The notes under the pieces: model-generated
What the model was told of the DNA's origin: nothing
The model's input: the letters and a program-made list of their open reading frames with translations, nothing else
Databases searched by the model: none
Part shown: piece by piece, positions 42,946 through 53,750 of the stretch
Layout: every line of letters starts with the position of its first letter
How positions within the stretch are numbered: the first letter of the stretch is position 1
Source: Gari tellinella
Taxonomy: Eukaryota; Mollusca; Bivalvia; Cardiida; Psammobiidae
NCBI GenBank assembly: GCA_922989275.2
Contig: OV277863.1
Location: 46,482,999-46,546,998, forward strand
Direction: 5' to 3'
Length of the DNA: 64,000 nucleotides
Made by a program: the position numbers and the translations under genes

Positions 42946-43195
42946 TACAGTGGAGAATCTGTTATTCTTTCCCAATAAACGCGTTTACGCTAAAACTATT
43001 ATTTGCAGTGCAAACAGTTTGGAGCCAGATCAGACGCCTGGTAACCCGGCGTCTGATCAGGCTCCAAACTGTTTGCCACCAAGATAAACAATAATTATCA
43101 GAATTGTCCACAAGTTGTTCTTTTCTACGTTTTAGTGCTTTGCGTTTGCGTACGTTTGCGTTTAAATGGGAAAGAATAACAGATTCTCCACTGTA
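42946..43195. mobile_element. Family A MITE, near-consensus
   Basis: tacagtggagaatctg to gattctccactgta, 250 bp. Tip CCTGGTAACCCGG (one mismatch). Confidence 0.9.
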
Positions 43196-43403
43196 AGACA
43201 TAGTTACTTTAAGCAAGCTTAAAGTAATGAAGAAAGTCGTTTTAGTTTAACTCTTAAAACAAGTCTTTGCATGTGGGTAATGTTGTGGTCTGCTACAATT
43301 GTCTTCTCTCTCATCTGCTTAGATGCCAAGTAATGTTCTAAAAATAGATTTTTCAAATTTTCTTTTTAAAACAAGGTTAGATTAAATATATGTCAGTACT
43401 GGT

Positions 43404-43470
43404 CAAACAGTTTGGAGCCAGATGAGATGTCACATCATGCCACATCATATCAGGAACCAAACTGATTGCA
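43404..43470. repeat. Decayed core I
   Basis: caaacagtttggagccagatgag and atatcaggaaccaaactgattg, with tip gtcacatcatgccacat. Confidence 0.5.
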
Positions 43471-43572
43471 AGGGTTATCAAGATTTCACCGCTAGCATGA
43501 TAAAAGTTGTCGTACTTTCCGCTTTAGATTTACTTTCAGCAGTCATCATGTAAAGAATGTTTCCTATGGCTC

Positions 43573-43810
43573 TGAACCCATTACCCCATTAATACGCCTT
43601 TTTACCCCTCTAACTTAATCCTCAACAGAAGAAAATAGTTCCAATTTATACAGCTGTGATTATGTATCATAAGAAATATTTTCGATATTCTAGAAGCAGG
43701 CTGAAAGTAAAGCAGAATGTGCCTTAAGGCATATTCTGCTTTACTTTCAACCTGCTTTCAGCGGGCACATATTTTTAAAACTAGAAACAGGCTATGGGAG
43801 TATGGGTTAA
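43573..43810. mobile_element. Family D MITE upstream of the zinc-finger gene
   Basis: tgaacccattaccccatta to ctatgggagtatggGTTAA. Core II tip GTGCCTTAAGGCAT. It lies 165 bp before the exon that begins near 43976. Confidence 0.8.
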
Positions 43811-43901
43811 AGTGTCAGGTCAGAATGTGTAGTTATTAAAAAGTGTTTCTATGAAGAATTTATAAGCAATGTTTAACATGAGAGTGCATTGCTGAACAGA
43901 T

Positions 43902-43910
43902 ACTATATAT
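43902..43910 (+). promoter_or_regulatory. Possible TATA box
   Basis: CTATATATA about 80 bp before the ATG at 43992. If this is the promoter, the gene is complete in the window. Alternatively ttttcatgttttcag at 43961-43975 is a splice acceptor and the first exon lies upstream. The sequence does not decide between the two. Confidence 0.25.
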
Positions 43911-43991
43911 ATGGATGAAATAGTCATATTTACTTGGATAAGGTCTTTGGTCAACTTTATTTTTCATGTTTTCAGTTGTTGTCAAGATGTC

Positions 43992-45042
43992 ATGGATAAT
44001 TCAAATGCGTCAGATGATGAAATTGAGCTGTTAAACCCACCAACTGGAGAAGAGAGGAGCGTTGGTGAAGAAGAACAGAATCAAGAGTATTTTACAAATC
44101 CACTCCATCTCTTCCATAGATGCCCGTCAGAGGATGAGAGTATTAATCCAGCATCCTACCATGCTCTTTATACAGCTGTGACTTCTATGCAGCACAAGCT
44201 AAATGACAAAACTAAGAAGTATAATGAATTGATGCAAAAGAACAAACTAATGCAAAAGGCTTTATATGATATGAGTATGAGTAAACAGGGTGGAGGCATG
44301 GATAATCTTTGTCCAGAAGAGAACAGTATAGTACATGCTGCTGGAGCAGGGGCTGGGTGTAGCTCTGAAGATGAGGCGGTGATTGCAGAGCAACGAGCAA
44401 AACAGGGCTATATCTCGCACTTGGAACGGGAGGTGTTGCGAAACACAAGTGCAATTGCTAGAGCAAATGATGAGCTACAGAGACTTAAAAGAAAGTTAGA
44501 TGATCAAGATAAAGAAAAGAAAGCTCTTTTGCAAAGACTAGAAACAGTTCAAATTGACTGTGACATTCGTACGAGGACCTCAGAAGAAAATGTCAAAGTG
44601 AAACAATATAAGATTGAAGACCTTGAACAGCATCAGAAGTTTTTATACCAAGAAAATGTATCTTTAAAGGAAAAAATTGAACAGTTAGACAAGACTGGTT
44701 CTAAAGAGTTAGAAATCAGAGACTTGAAAACAAAATTGACAGTCGCAGAAACTGAAATGACAAAACTGACTATTCAATACAGAGAGCTGGATAGAAATCT
44801 GCATGAAAAAGAAGAAGAGCTATCTAGATTAAAATCCAAGTGCAAGCAGTATGATATAGAAGCTGAGATAAACAGAAAGCGTAAATTAACTGAGGGGTCA
44901 GATGAACTTGACGGAGATACTGAAGCTTTAATGAAGGCTTTAGACATGATACAGAGTCTGCGGAGTGAAGTTTCAAATCTAGGATCACATGTACAGCAGC
45001 AGAAGAATGTCATAAAGGAACTGGCAATTGCAAATGAAAGGG
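43992..45042 (+). CDS. TAX1BP1/optineurin-like ubiquitin-adaptor, exon 1 (coiled-coil half)
   Basis: Encodes residues 1-350 of an ~803-residue protein. The ATG at 43992 (MDNSNASDDEIELLNP) is preferred because the upstream in-frame ATG at 43911 would add residues read through a probable splice acceptor (cag at 43973-43975). The N-terminus is acidic. Heptad-rich coiled coils cover about residues 60-95 and 140-345. It ends at donor AGGG|gtaatt, phase 1, and joins 45771 without a frame break. Reading on into the intron meets a stop at 45060. With the zinc fingers of exon 2 this is the layout of selective-autophagy/NF-kB adaptors (TAX1BP1, CALCOCO, optineurin). No SKICH domain or clear UBAN motif is visible, so the exact orthology is open. 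Confidence 0.8.
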
Positions 45043-45152
45043 GTAATTATCATTTTGCCTGAAGAACAATGAATCCTCCAAAAACCGGACTCTTTAACCC
45101 ATAACCCCCTAGCCTGTTTCTATTGTTTTGGTTGTTTCAAGCCACCACATGC

Positions 45153-45352
45153 TTAACCCTTTGACTTGATAGCCTGTTTCTAGTTTTGAAGACAGGTGAC
45201 CACTTAAAGCAGGTTGAAAGTCAAGCAGAATGTGTCTTAATTCTGATTTACTTTTTAGCCTGCTTTAAGCTATCAACCTTATGATTATATAAATTGGAAC
45301 TATTGTATAAATTGAACAGGCTCAAAGGCGCCTCTATAGAGGAAAGGGTTAA
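45153..45352. mobile_element. Family D MITE in the intron
   Basis: TTAACCCTTTGACTTGATAG to GAGGAAAGGGTTAA. Core II has lost part of its right inner arm (gaatgtgtcttaattctgat). Preceded by another D terminus (45094-45152). Confidence 0.75.
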
Positions 45353-45409
45353 ACTTTTAAAAAGTTACAAAGGAACTGTTTATCCCTTACTGTGCCGGAA
45401 ACTGATTCA

Positions 45410-45720
45410 AAAATAATTTGCTAACAGTGTAGACTCTGATCAGAGAGTTCCTAAAGAAGTCCTCTGATCAAGATCTACACTGTTTGCTATAAGAGTCAAT
45501 ATGTATCGGTAATTATGAAGAAAATTAAAAAAAAAAAGTCCATTAAAAAGTCGGCAATGCAAGATTTAACTCAAATCATGTCTGGTCCATCTTTGAGTAT
45601 TTAGTGCTATTTTCAACAATAAATTGCAAATTTACCAGCAGGAGCCCTCTGATTAGGGTCTGCACTATTTGCATACAACAAGTGTACTCTTCACAGGTAC
45701 ACTGTTTTATTATGACAAGT
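45410..45720. mobile_element. Family C element plus a C half-element
   Basis: The core at 45419-45487 (gtgtagactctgatcagag, tip GAGTTCCTAAAGAAGTCC). At 45635-45672 a lone right arm (ggagccctctgattagggtc) is followed by the C flank acaagtgtactcttcacagg. Confidence 0.65.
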
Positions 45721-45770
45721 TTACTCATGACTAGAATGTGTTAAAATAATCATGATTTTTTTCTCCCCAG

Positions 45771-47131
45771 ATACCAAACCAGTGTGCAAATGCCAACCCA
45801 CTATTCATGAAGAACGAGGTGTAGCACAAGGGGCTTCTATTAATTTCCATGTTGAAGAACAAAGACCCCCTCATACCAGTGGAAGCCCTTTGCTTGTGAA
45901 CACTCAACCTGTCCAAGAACAAATCTCTAGTCAGACTGTCTCTCCTATAACACGTAGGCAAAGTGATCGTGGCGACTATAGAAGTCGGAATAGACAGTCC
46001 CCAAGAACTACAAGTCCTAGAGTTAAAGAGAATTTTGTACCCACAGGGAGTACTTATATCCCGGAAATGTTAGCTAATGAAGACACTCACTTGACAAGAA
46101 GACCAGTTGGAAGTAATGTATTTGATAATATTCCACGACAAGCTCACCTGAGCCCGAGGAGTCTTGCTCAATCCCCACAGCCCATGTATATGAATACTCA
46201 AGGTTTTAATGGTCAAAGATTAGATCAAGAACCATCAGGACGAGTTAGAAGTCCACAGATTTCACCACGACCTTTAAATAATCATTATGAGAATATGGAA
46301 ACGGCTACACAGTTGCCAGCCCAACATGGATTGTCAAATATGAAGAATGGTGCCAGGCCCAAAACAAACTATGCTCATGATGACTGTGTACAGAATCATT
46401 ACCAGGAACCAGCAAGTGTAACTAATAATAGACTACCAGACAGAATGACTCAGTCAGCAATTTTATTAAGAGATGACTCTGATTATGATGATATAGCTAT
46501 GTCAAGGTCTATGTTTTCTCCCAATATACCAGTAGTCGGGGAAGAGAACAGTAATGAGCGCAATAACGGCTATGTCAACACACAGCAGGAATTCAATTGG
46601 CCTCCAGCAAAACAGAAAGAAGAATCTGCATACAGAAAAACCATCAGGACTTGTGATAATGGACCTGATTATGAGAATATATTGAGTGTTGCTCCAATTA
46701 CGAATTCCAGAAGGCCAGTGGAAGAGCACGAGGAAATCGTGCCAGTAACTGACGTTCATACAGCAAATATTGTAAACCAAAGTGTTGCACCAAGACAGAC
46801 TGCAAATCTACCTGTAGCAGATTCACAAGCAGAGATGAACCAAACAGAAGACAGTGAAGTTTCTGCTTTAAAAATATGTCCTGTGTGCAACTTAGAATTT
46901 TCTCGAATGACCATGGACCAGTTTCAGACTCATGTCTTTGAGTGTTTTGACAACTGTGAAGAACCTCAAACTCTGCAGCCAGTAATAGCAGCAGCGGAGG
47001 ATGTCAGAAACTGTCCCATGTGTTCAGAGGTGTTCCCAATGACTATACCACAGGAGACCTATGAACAACATGTGCTTGCTCATTTTGGAGAGGAACCAAT
47101 GTTGGAGAGATTTGAAATGCTGAATTCTTAG
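45771..47131 (+). CDS. TAX1BP1/optineurin-like ubiquitin-adaptor, exon 2 (zinc fingers)
   Basis: Residues 351-803, stop TAG at 47129-47131. Residues 351-715 are polar, rich in Ser, Asn, Gln and Pro, and look disordered. They hold acidic aromatic motifs DSDYDDIAM (Tyr589) and GPDYENILSV (Tyr651) that fit the LC3-interacting pattern [FWY]xx[ILV]. Zinc finger 1: Cys720, Cys723, His738, Cys742 (C2HC, as in optineurin/NEMO). Zinc finger 2: Cys765, Cys768, His784, His788 within CPMCSEVFP and EQHVLAHF, very close to the C-terminal UBZ of TAX1BP1. Such fingers bind ubiquitin. The inferred role is linking ubiquitinated cargo or signalling complexes to autophagy. All zinc ligands are present. Confidence 0.85.
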
Positions 47132-47148
47132 CTCATTGAAACAATTTT

Positions 47149-47360
47149 TGTAAAAACAAAACCTCTTTATTTCGACCACTTAGTTTTGTTGATTATTAGG
47201 TGTTTACCACAGGTGACTGCTTAAAGCAAGGTGACAGTAAAACAGAAAGCTCCTTAAGGAGCTTTCTGTTTTACTGTCACCTTGCTTTAAGCTGGCACCT
47301 GTCTTTTATACAATCAATTAGCATTTGTTTTAGTGCTCGTAATCAAGAGGTTTAACTGTA
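47149..47360. mobile_element. Family E MITE just after the gene
   Basis: aaaacaaaacctctttattt to aatcaagaggtttaactgta, E-type core II nearly perfect (tip AGCTCCTTAAGGAGCT). It starts 18 bp after the stop codon, so it may lie in the 3' UTR. Confidence 0.8.
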
Positions 47361-47537
47361 TAGTTTATTGTGATTGATTGATTGATGAACCACATTTCTG
47401 ATAACTACTACATGTAATTTCATTTTACTAATTCATCCCTGAAACATGTTAATGGAAAATTCCAGATTCCAATTATGTCTAGTTCATTTTAGACTTTAAG
47501 TATGTAGGGCTGATTTTAACAATATATTGCAAAGTGA

Positions 47538-47620
47538 CAAACAGTGCAGACCCTGATCAGAGGACTCCAATAGGAGGATTTCGGAAGGGCGATTTCTGCT
47601 TTACTTTCAGTCTGCATTAA
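47538..47620. repeat. Chimera: core I left half joined to core II right half
   Basis: acaaacagtgcagaccctgatcag to aataggagg is the C-type left arm and tip. It changes at about 47580 to a core II right arm (tttctgctttactttcagtctgc). Confidence 0.65.
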
Positions 47621-47770
47621 GCATTAAGCTGTCAGGGTATAGGATCTTAATCTCACGGATTTGTGTAATAACCAATGAGAGCGTGGTAATAGGAGGAATA
47701 AGTAAAAGTATGAAAAAGCAATTTCATGAGGCAAAGCAGACAATACTTTTGAACTTGGAACTCAAGCTGT

Positions 47771-47860
47771 AAGGAAAGGGTTAGATTAGGCTTTTGATGA
47801 TGAGAGAAAAGATACTCAAACTCAAGTGATAAACTACGGCAGGCGATTTTTAGAAAGGTT
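47771..47860. repeat. Degenerate direct repeat (second copy 48428-48500)
   Basis: aaggaaagggttagattaggc with gatgatgagagaaaagat matches aaggaaatggttaaatcagg with gaatgacgagggaaaag. Family unknown. Each lies beside a C or D element. Confidence 0.45.
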
Positions 47861-48110
47861 TAACCCTTTGAACCCTAGTCCCGCATATAGGCGTCCTTTT
47901 CAAACAGTAAACATGAGAAAAGTGCACATGCCCTATGCAAACAGTGAAGACCCAGATCAGAGGGCTCCAAAAGGAGCCCTCTGATCAGGGTCTTCACTGT
48001 TTGTCATAATGCCAAACATGGACAAAAACAACCCTTAAAAGTCAGAAATGGACTAAACTCAAATGGAAACGGGGATTGTCCATTTAAAGTTTCAGGGAAG
48101 AAAGAGTTAA
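47860..48110. mobile_element. Family C element, TTAA ends, perfect core I
   Basis: TTAACCCTTTGAACCCTAG to aagaaagagTTAA. The core at 47938-48004 is nearly perfect (gtgaagacccagatcag, tip GGGCTCCAAAAGGAGCCC). Flank atggactaaactcaaatgg and gtccatttaaagtttcaggg. Confidence 0.9.
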
Positions 48111-48340
48111 CCCATTACTCCATAGATACTTATTTTAACACCTTTAATTTATTTTTCCATTGAAGAAAATAGTTTCAATTTATACACTTTATGAATATGC
48201 ACCATAAGAAATTCTTTCTTTATCATAGCAAATGGTAACTTGAAGCAGGCTGAAATTGAAGCAGGCACATTCTGTTTCACTTTCAGTCTGCTTTAGGTGT
48301 TCAACTCATCTTCAAAACTAGAAACAGGCTATGGATTAGA
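48107..48340. mobile_element. Family D MITE sharing the TTAA of the C element
   Basis: TTAACCCATTACTCCATAG begins on the last TTAA of the C element. Core II has a shortened centre (gaagcaggcacattctgttt). The right end is ctagaaacaggctatgg. Confidence 0.75.
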
Positions 48341-49057
48341 TTTCACAAAAGTATTAAAGTAATTTGTTCAATTTGAATAGTGCAATTTTTCAATACTTGC
48401 TGTATTGCAAGACACGGAATACAACCAGCAAGGAAATGGTTAAATCAGGTTTTGAATGACGAGGGAAAAGAAAAACAAAGAGGGGGAATTTCTGAAGGGT
48501 TTAAATTTCACAAAACTTGCACATTTGTAGGATTAGATTTTGCAATTTTCAAAACATGCGTTGTCATTGTAAGACATTATATCGTGATTCAGAGAATAGT
48601 GGAGTTAACAAAATATTTTATTTCTTGTTAACCATTATCCTGCTAAGATGTAACTGGGGATCTTCTTTTCGACTCATTTACCCCTGAAATTTCAAATGAA
48701 AAATTCCAGTTTCTCTTAAAGTTAAGTCCATTTTTTAGCTTGTTTGTTTTTTTCAAAGAAAAAATTGAGGCATTGTTGTCAACCAAGTGTCTGCGCTGTC
48801 ATTGTCGTTGTTGTTGTCCGAAATCTTATAATTGGCCATAACTTCTTCAATGTTTCCTCTTCAACCTTCATTTTTGGTATGCCTGTTCATCTTGACAATT
48901 CCTATCCAGACATACCAAAATATTTTACCAATTGACCGTACCTTCGATATAATATATAACTGTATTTTTCACTGATCTTCAAAAACTAACAAGCGTTGGC
49001 AATCACATGCGGTTTTCTTGTTGAACATTTATAGTTAGTTTAAGAATCTATTGCAAA
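48341..49057. other. No gene; C-like flank traces
   Basis: acccctgaaatttcaaatgaaaaattcc near 48680 resembles C flanks. The ORFs at 48380 and 48744 have no recognised domain. Confidence 0.35.
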
Positions 49058-49330
49058 ATTTCATACAGTGTAGACCCTGATCAGAGGGCTCTATTAGGAG
49101 CTCTCTGATTTGGATCTACACCGTTTGCATAGCACAAGTGTACTATTTACAGGTACACTGTTAGTAAATGCCAAGTATACCCATTGAATGTGATAATTCT
49201 GTTTGTGCTAAAACACTTATTGCCATTGCAAACAGTTTGGAACCTGATCAGATGACAAGTTGTTTGGCCTCTGATCGGGTTTTAAACTGTACTCTGAGCA
49301 GATTTTAATAAATTTTTAACATGATTAACC
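49058..49330. mobile_element. C element followed by a decayed A element
   Basis: C core at about 49062-49129 (tip GGGCTCTATTAGGAGCTC) with flank cacaagtgtactatttacagg. From about 49200, A-type sequence (cattgcaaacagtttggaacctg to ggttttaaactgt) with a damaged tip. Confidence 0.65.
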
Positions 49331-49536
49331 TTTGCCCTCATGGAAGCCACTTTTATTCCCCCATTGAAGAAAATATTTGCAATTTATACAGTCATGAATA
49401 TGTATCATAAGGAATAATTTCTTTATTCCAGCAGGTGGTGGCTTAAAGCAGGCAGAAAATAAAGCAGAATGCGCCTTAAGGTTTAAGTAGTCGCCTATTT
49501 TCAAAAACTAGAAACAGGCTATGGGGTAAAGGGTTA
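49324..49536. mobile_element. Family D MITE with half core II
   Basis: TTAACCTTTGCCCTCATGG to GGGTAAAGGGTTAA. Core II keeps the left arm (cttaaagcaggcagaaaat, gcgccttaagg) and then jumps to tttaagtagtcgcc. Confidence 0.8.
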
Positions 49537-49919
49537 AGAACCTAGTTATTTTCTTCATTCTATTACAATGCAGTTAAGTGTTGCTTAAATATGAAAAATA
49601 ACTCCTTTCCCTCTGCATCATCTTTTCTTTTTGGGTAAAAGCTTTGTTGGCAAAATGTTTAAATTTAGTAGTTTTTCTTTATTAAAAAAACTTTAAACTC
49701 TTAGTCAATCCTGATGCCTAGAGAAATAAGTTTGTGATTTCTATTTTTGGAACTTATGTTTTAGTATAAAGCATCATCTTATTTACATTATAGCTCTTCT
49801 CTCTTCTCCTACTGAATATTGATACATGAAACTCTGCCCAATATGAATTAATAAAAAAATGGATGATTAAGTAATGGAAATTTACATGTGAAAGGTTGCA
49901 GACTCGTGTAAGATATCTC
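49537..49919. other. No recognised feature
   Basis: AT-rich, no supported gene or repeat. Confidence 0.35.
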
Positions 49920-50010
49920 AGAAAACAGTGTAGACTCTGATCAGGCAACTCCCTAAGGGTCTACACTGGTTTCAAAAAGTGTCCATGTAGGCTAATAGCA
50001 GGAGAAGGGT
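49920..50010. repeat. Shortened C-type core I
   Basis: gaaaacagtgtagactctgatcagg and aagggtctacactggtttc with a collapsed tip. Ends agaagggttaa. Confidence 0.5.
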
Positions 50011-50231
50011 TAAATGCTGATTGCGTAGATCGTCACTTGATTTAAGGAAGTTTTAGGTATGACAATGCATAAATAGTGTTTAACCTGAATTGTGCTGAAA
50101 TTCAAAATAGAGTTCTCTTCTTTCGAAGAAAAAAACCCATAAAACAGTTAGTTAGTTGGACATTAGTTAGATCTAGAGTTTAGTTTTCAGCTGGTGGGGT
50201 AGGCAGGAGGTGGCTACAGTGTCTTTATTAT

Positions 50232-50483
50232 TTAACCCTTTCCCCCATAGAAGCGACTTTTAGCGCATTTAATTCATTCCTCCGCTAAAGAAAACAGTTC
50301 TAATTTGTACAGTCATGAACTTGTACCATAACAAATATTTTATGAAACATAGAAGATGGTAGCTTCAAGCTGGCTGAAAGTAAAGCAGAATGCGCCTTAA
50401 GACGCATTCTGATTTACTTTCAACCTGCTTTAAGTGGTTACATGTCTTCAAAACTAGAATCAGGCTATGGGGTAAAGGGATAA
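50232..50483. mobile_element. Family D MITE, full length
   Basis: TTAACCCTTTCCCCCATAG to ATGGGGTAAAGGGATAA, core II tip GCGCCTTAAGACGC. Inverse orientation to 16734. Confidence 0.85.
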
Positions 50484-50673
50484 CACCCAATCTCCTCTCC
50501 ACTCTGTTCAGCTGATCGATGTCACCAAGGCTGTAGACACTCATGTCAGCCCTGACACATCCCATCAATGTTTGTCTTCATCGCCCTTGTCCCCCTGGAG
50601 CGAGGAATTGGCATCTCAAGAATCAATGAACCGATGCATGAAGCGGCATGGGGGAAAAACTGAAAACATTTGA

Positions 50674-50852
50674 TACAGTCGAAACTCAATACTTCGAACT
50701 CGCTTAATTTGTACATACCCATACAGTTGTATTAATTTTCAAAGTTAAAACATGACTTAAGTATCGACTTAAGCGAGATTGAATTATCGAATTTATCATG
50801 AAATACCAGTTAGGTTGATTTAAGCAAGTTCGAAGTATCGAGTTTTGACTAA
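50674..50852. mobile_element. Family G MITE
   Basis: tacagtcgaaactcaatac to gtatcgagttttgacta. The inner palindrome is decayed. Confidence 0.7.
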
Positions 50853-50869
50853 TGGTTTTAAAAAATTAT

Positions 50870-50935
50870 GACAAACAGTCTAGATTTTAAGGAGCCTCTT
50901 GACATGCACCAACACTGCTTGCAAATAATGTATGC
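50870..50935. repeat. Decayed C-type core I
   Basis: gacaaacagtctagattttaagg and caccaacactgcttgc with most of the stem lost. Confidence 0.35.
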
Positions 50936-50963
50936 ACATGCACTTTGTTCTCACACTGTAATA

Positions 50964-51191
50964 TTAACCCATTTGTGCCCACGATTCCATATATTGGACA
51001 TAGGCAAACAGTGTAGACTCTGATCAGACGCCGCATAATGCGGTGTCTGATCAAAGTCTACACTGTTTGATGATAGGAATTTCAATATAAAACAAAATGA
51101 AAATGGAAATTTGACCAGGCATCCCTTTGATAAAAAATGGACTAATCCAGTATATAAACATGGAAGAATCCACTGGGCGTAAATGGGTTGA
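50964..51191. mobile_element. TTAA element with a hybrid C/B core I
   Basis: TTAACCCATTTGTGCCC start, ggcgtaaatgggttg end. The core at 51003-51069 has C-type outer arms (gcaaacagtgtagactc / tctacactgtttg) and a B-type inner stem (gatcagacgccgc, tip gcataatgc). Confidence 0.85.
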
Positions 51192-51368
51192 ACACTGAGA
51201 CAGCTGAAAATCTAGCCTCATTTAGACGTTATACTTACAATTCTGTAAGGATTGAGATACTTTCATATTTACACAGAATGTTAGTATTAATCAATGTAGT
51301 GTATAAGACAAAATGCTATAGCAGTATTGCAAAGTTGGGAACATATTTTAGCAGTTTAAGTCACTGTT

Positions 51369-51598
51369 TTAACTCATTACCCCATAGATACACATTTTTT
51401 CCTCTGAAGAAGCCTCCATTTTATACAGTCATGAAAATTTATCTCAAGAAATATTTTCTATCATATAGCAGATGATTGCTTAAAGCAGGCTGAAAGAAAA
51501 GCAGAAGGTGCCCTAAGGTGCATTCTGCTTTACTTTCAGCCTGCTTTAGTGGTCACCTGTCTTCAAAATAAGAAACAGGATATGGGGTAATGGTTTAA
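51369..51598. mobile_element. Family D MITE
   Basis: TTAACTCATTACCCCATAG to TATGGGGTAATGGTTTAA, core II tip GGTGCCCTAAGGTGC. Confidence 0.85.
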
Positions 51599-52189
51599 GA
51601 TTGATCAACATGTTACGCAATAAGATGGAGCCCAATTTTCATCACTTTCTTTGTAGCATACAATTTGTATTTAATCTACTTATTGACAAAATGTAAATAT
51701 ATTGATAGAAATGAAAACTTACATTTTTGAATGTTCGAGTGTAGCGTTTTAATAGTTATTTAATATTTGAACCATTTAGACCACCTCAAAATAACATATT
51801 ACAATATATTACAATGTACATCTTTTATGTAGCTACACAGTACATGTATCTATATATAAATTTAAATCATGATATGTAGTTCATGTAATGATATATGGTT
51901 GTGATCATGTTACTGTGGTTAAATGGATATGACTTAAGTCAATATTGTATAAGATGACCACTCTGTAGTAGATCTTTTGAAAGACAGGTGATTGCTCATT
52001 GCTCAATCAGTGGTCGCTTAATGCAATATTTACTGTATTCTGCAACAATCGTGTTAATATCTTGTTATATTGTGATAGTACAAAATATGCTATGCTGAAT
52101 GTGTTTTCTTGTTATTATTAAATGGGTGCTCGAAGAGTTGAAAATCACTAAATGTGTTCTGATAATACCTGTTTATGTTGTTTTTCTTT
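51599..52189. other. No recognised feature
   Basis: AT-rich; an E-like trace (aagacaggtgattgctcattg) near 51974. Confidence 0.35.
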
Positions 52190-52351
52190 GCCCAAATCAG
52201 GCTTGCGTCTGATCATGCTCCAAACTGATTGCCACTCAGATTAAAATGAAGGCAGAATTATAAAAAAGTTGTCATTTTTTCCATTTTAGTGCAATGTGTT
52301 TGCATTTTATGATTTATATGGGAAAGAATAACATGCATCTTCTCCATTGTA
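52190..52351. mobile_element. Family A right half
   Basis: caaatcaggcttgcgtctgatc is the second core I arm, then ccactcagattaaaatgaagg and the end tcttctccattgta. Confidence 0.65.
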
Positions 52352-52379
52352 CCTGTAGTATCAATGAGGCAAACATTTG

Positions 52380-53480
52380 AATAAAGTAGAATAAAAATCC
52401 TTCAAGGGCCAAAGGAGATATGGATCTGTCACTTGTGACCTTATTATCATCATGGCCAAAATTTAACAAATGCAAAAATTATCAGAAAATATGGCTAAAA
52501 TCGAAAACTTTTCGAGTTACAGAACGGAAAGGGCTAAATTGCTTATTTTTGAGTAATTCAAGAGGTGCAATCTGGCATATCCTTATGCAATTTAGCTGGT
52601 ACTCAAAGTTTGCCAAGGTATGACATATATAAACATTTTCAGTAATTAGTTTGTTCAAGGTTGGATGCAAACTATTTGAAAATGAGATAGGAAAAGTCTA
52701 AAACCAAAATAATTTTCAGTAATTCAAGGGGCATAATCCTGACATGCCTTACACAAACTGGCTGGTTATCAAACTTGGCTTAAATTTTAGACCTGTACAT
52801 CATCAGCAAGTTTGTAAAAGGTTGAATGAAAACTTAAAATTAGAGAACTGACGAGGCTAAAAAATGACAATTTTGAGTAAATTTAAGGGGCATAATCCTG
52901 TTATGATATGTGATTTAGCTGACTTTCAAACATGGCCAAGATTATAAATCCACCAATAATTTCAGAAAATTAAGGGAAAGTAATGGAGTTAAGAGAGCAG
53001 ACAAGGTTTAAACTGACAATTTCTGGTAATTCAAGGGGCATAATCCTGACATGTCTCATGGGATTAAGTTGATTATTGAACTTGACAAGATTTTAGCCCA
53101 ATAAACATTTTCAGCAAATTTGGTGAACATGAGACTGATACCAACTATTTGAGTTAGAGAGCAGACCAAAAAAGTCTGACAGATGGACGGACAAGGTGAT
53201 TACTATGGGGCACCAAGGTGGGGCCCTGGAATTTGCTAAACCCATACAAATGTTACGCTTTCGATAAGGCTGAAATGGAAACTTTTCAATAATTCAAGGG
53301 CCATAACTCTGACATGCCTTATGTGATTTGCGTATTTATCAAACTGGACCAAGATTCTACACCAATAAACATTTTCAGCACATGTGGCAAAGATCTGGTG
53401 ACAAGCATTTGAGTAAGAGAGCGGACCAAAAGAAGTCTGACGGACAGATGAACAGGTGATTACTATAGGGCATCCACCTG
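52380..53480. repeat. Array T: degenerate ~150-bp units
   Basis: Repeated aattcaaggggcataatcctgacatg, aaacttggc/caagatt and aacattttcagcaaatttgg segments, with agaccaaaaaagtctgacag and gtgattactatgggg closing blocks. At least six units. No coding function. Confidence 0.7.
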
Positions 53481-53526
53481 AAGGTGAGGCCCTAACAACA
53501 ATACAGTGAAACAGCACTGGAGTTGC

Positions 53527-53750
53527 TTAACCCATTACTACATAGATACAAATTTTACACCTTTGATTTATTCCTCAACTGAAGAAAATAACTCCACTTT
53601 ATACAGACAATATGCACAATAAGAACATACCATTTTTTCAAGCAGATGGGCGCTAAATGCACATTGAAAGTAAAGCAGGATACACCTCAAGGCACATTCT
53701 GCTTTACTTTCAACCTGCTTTAAGCTATCACCTGTCTTCAAAACTAGAAC
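53527..53750. mobile_element. Family D MITE truncated at its right end
   Basis: TTAACCCATTACTACATAG, core II (tip acacctcaaggcaca), then ctgtcttcaaaactagaac. It stops where array R begins. Confidence 0.75.

Larger units (their letters stand above)
45043..45770 (+). other. Intron of the zinc-finger gene
   Basis: gtaatt donor and tctccccag acceptor. Holds a D-end fragment at 45094-45152, a D element at 45153-45352, a C element at 45410-45488 and half of another C at 45626-45720. Confidence 0.8.

Noticed and set aside
44212..44454. Minus-strand ORFs opposite the adaptor exons (44212, 44774, 45731, 46502)
   Set aside because: Antisense shadows of clear coding exons.
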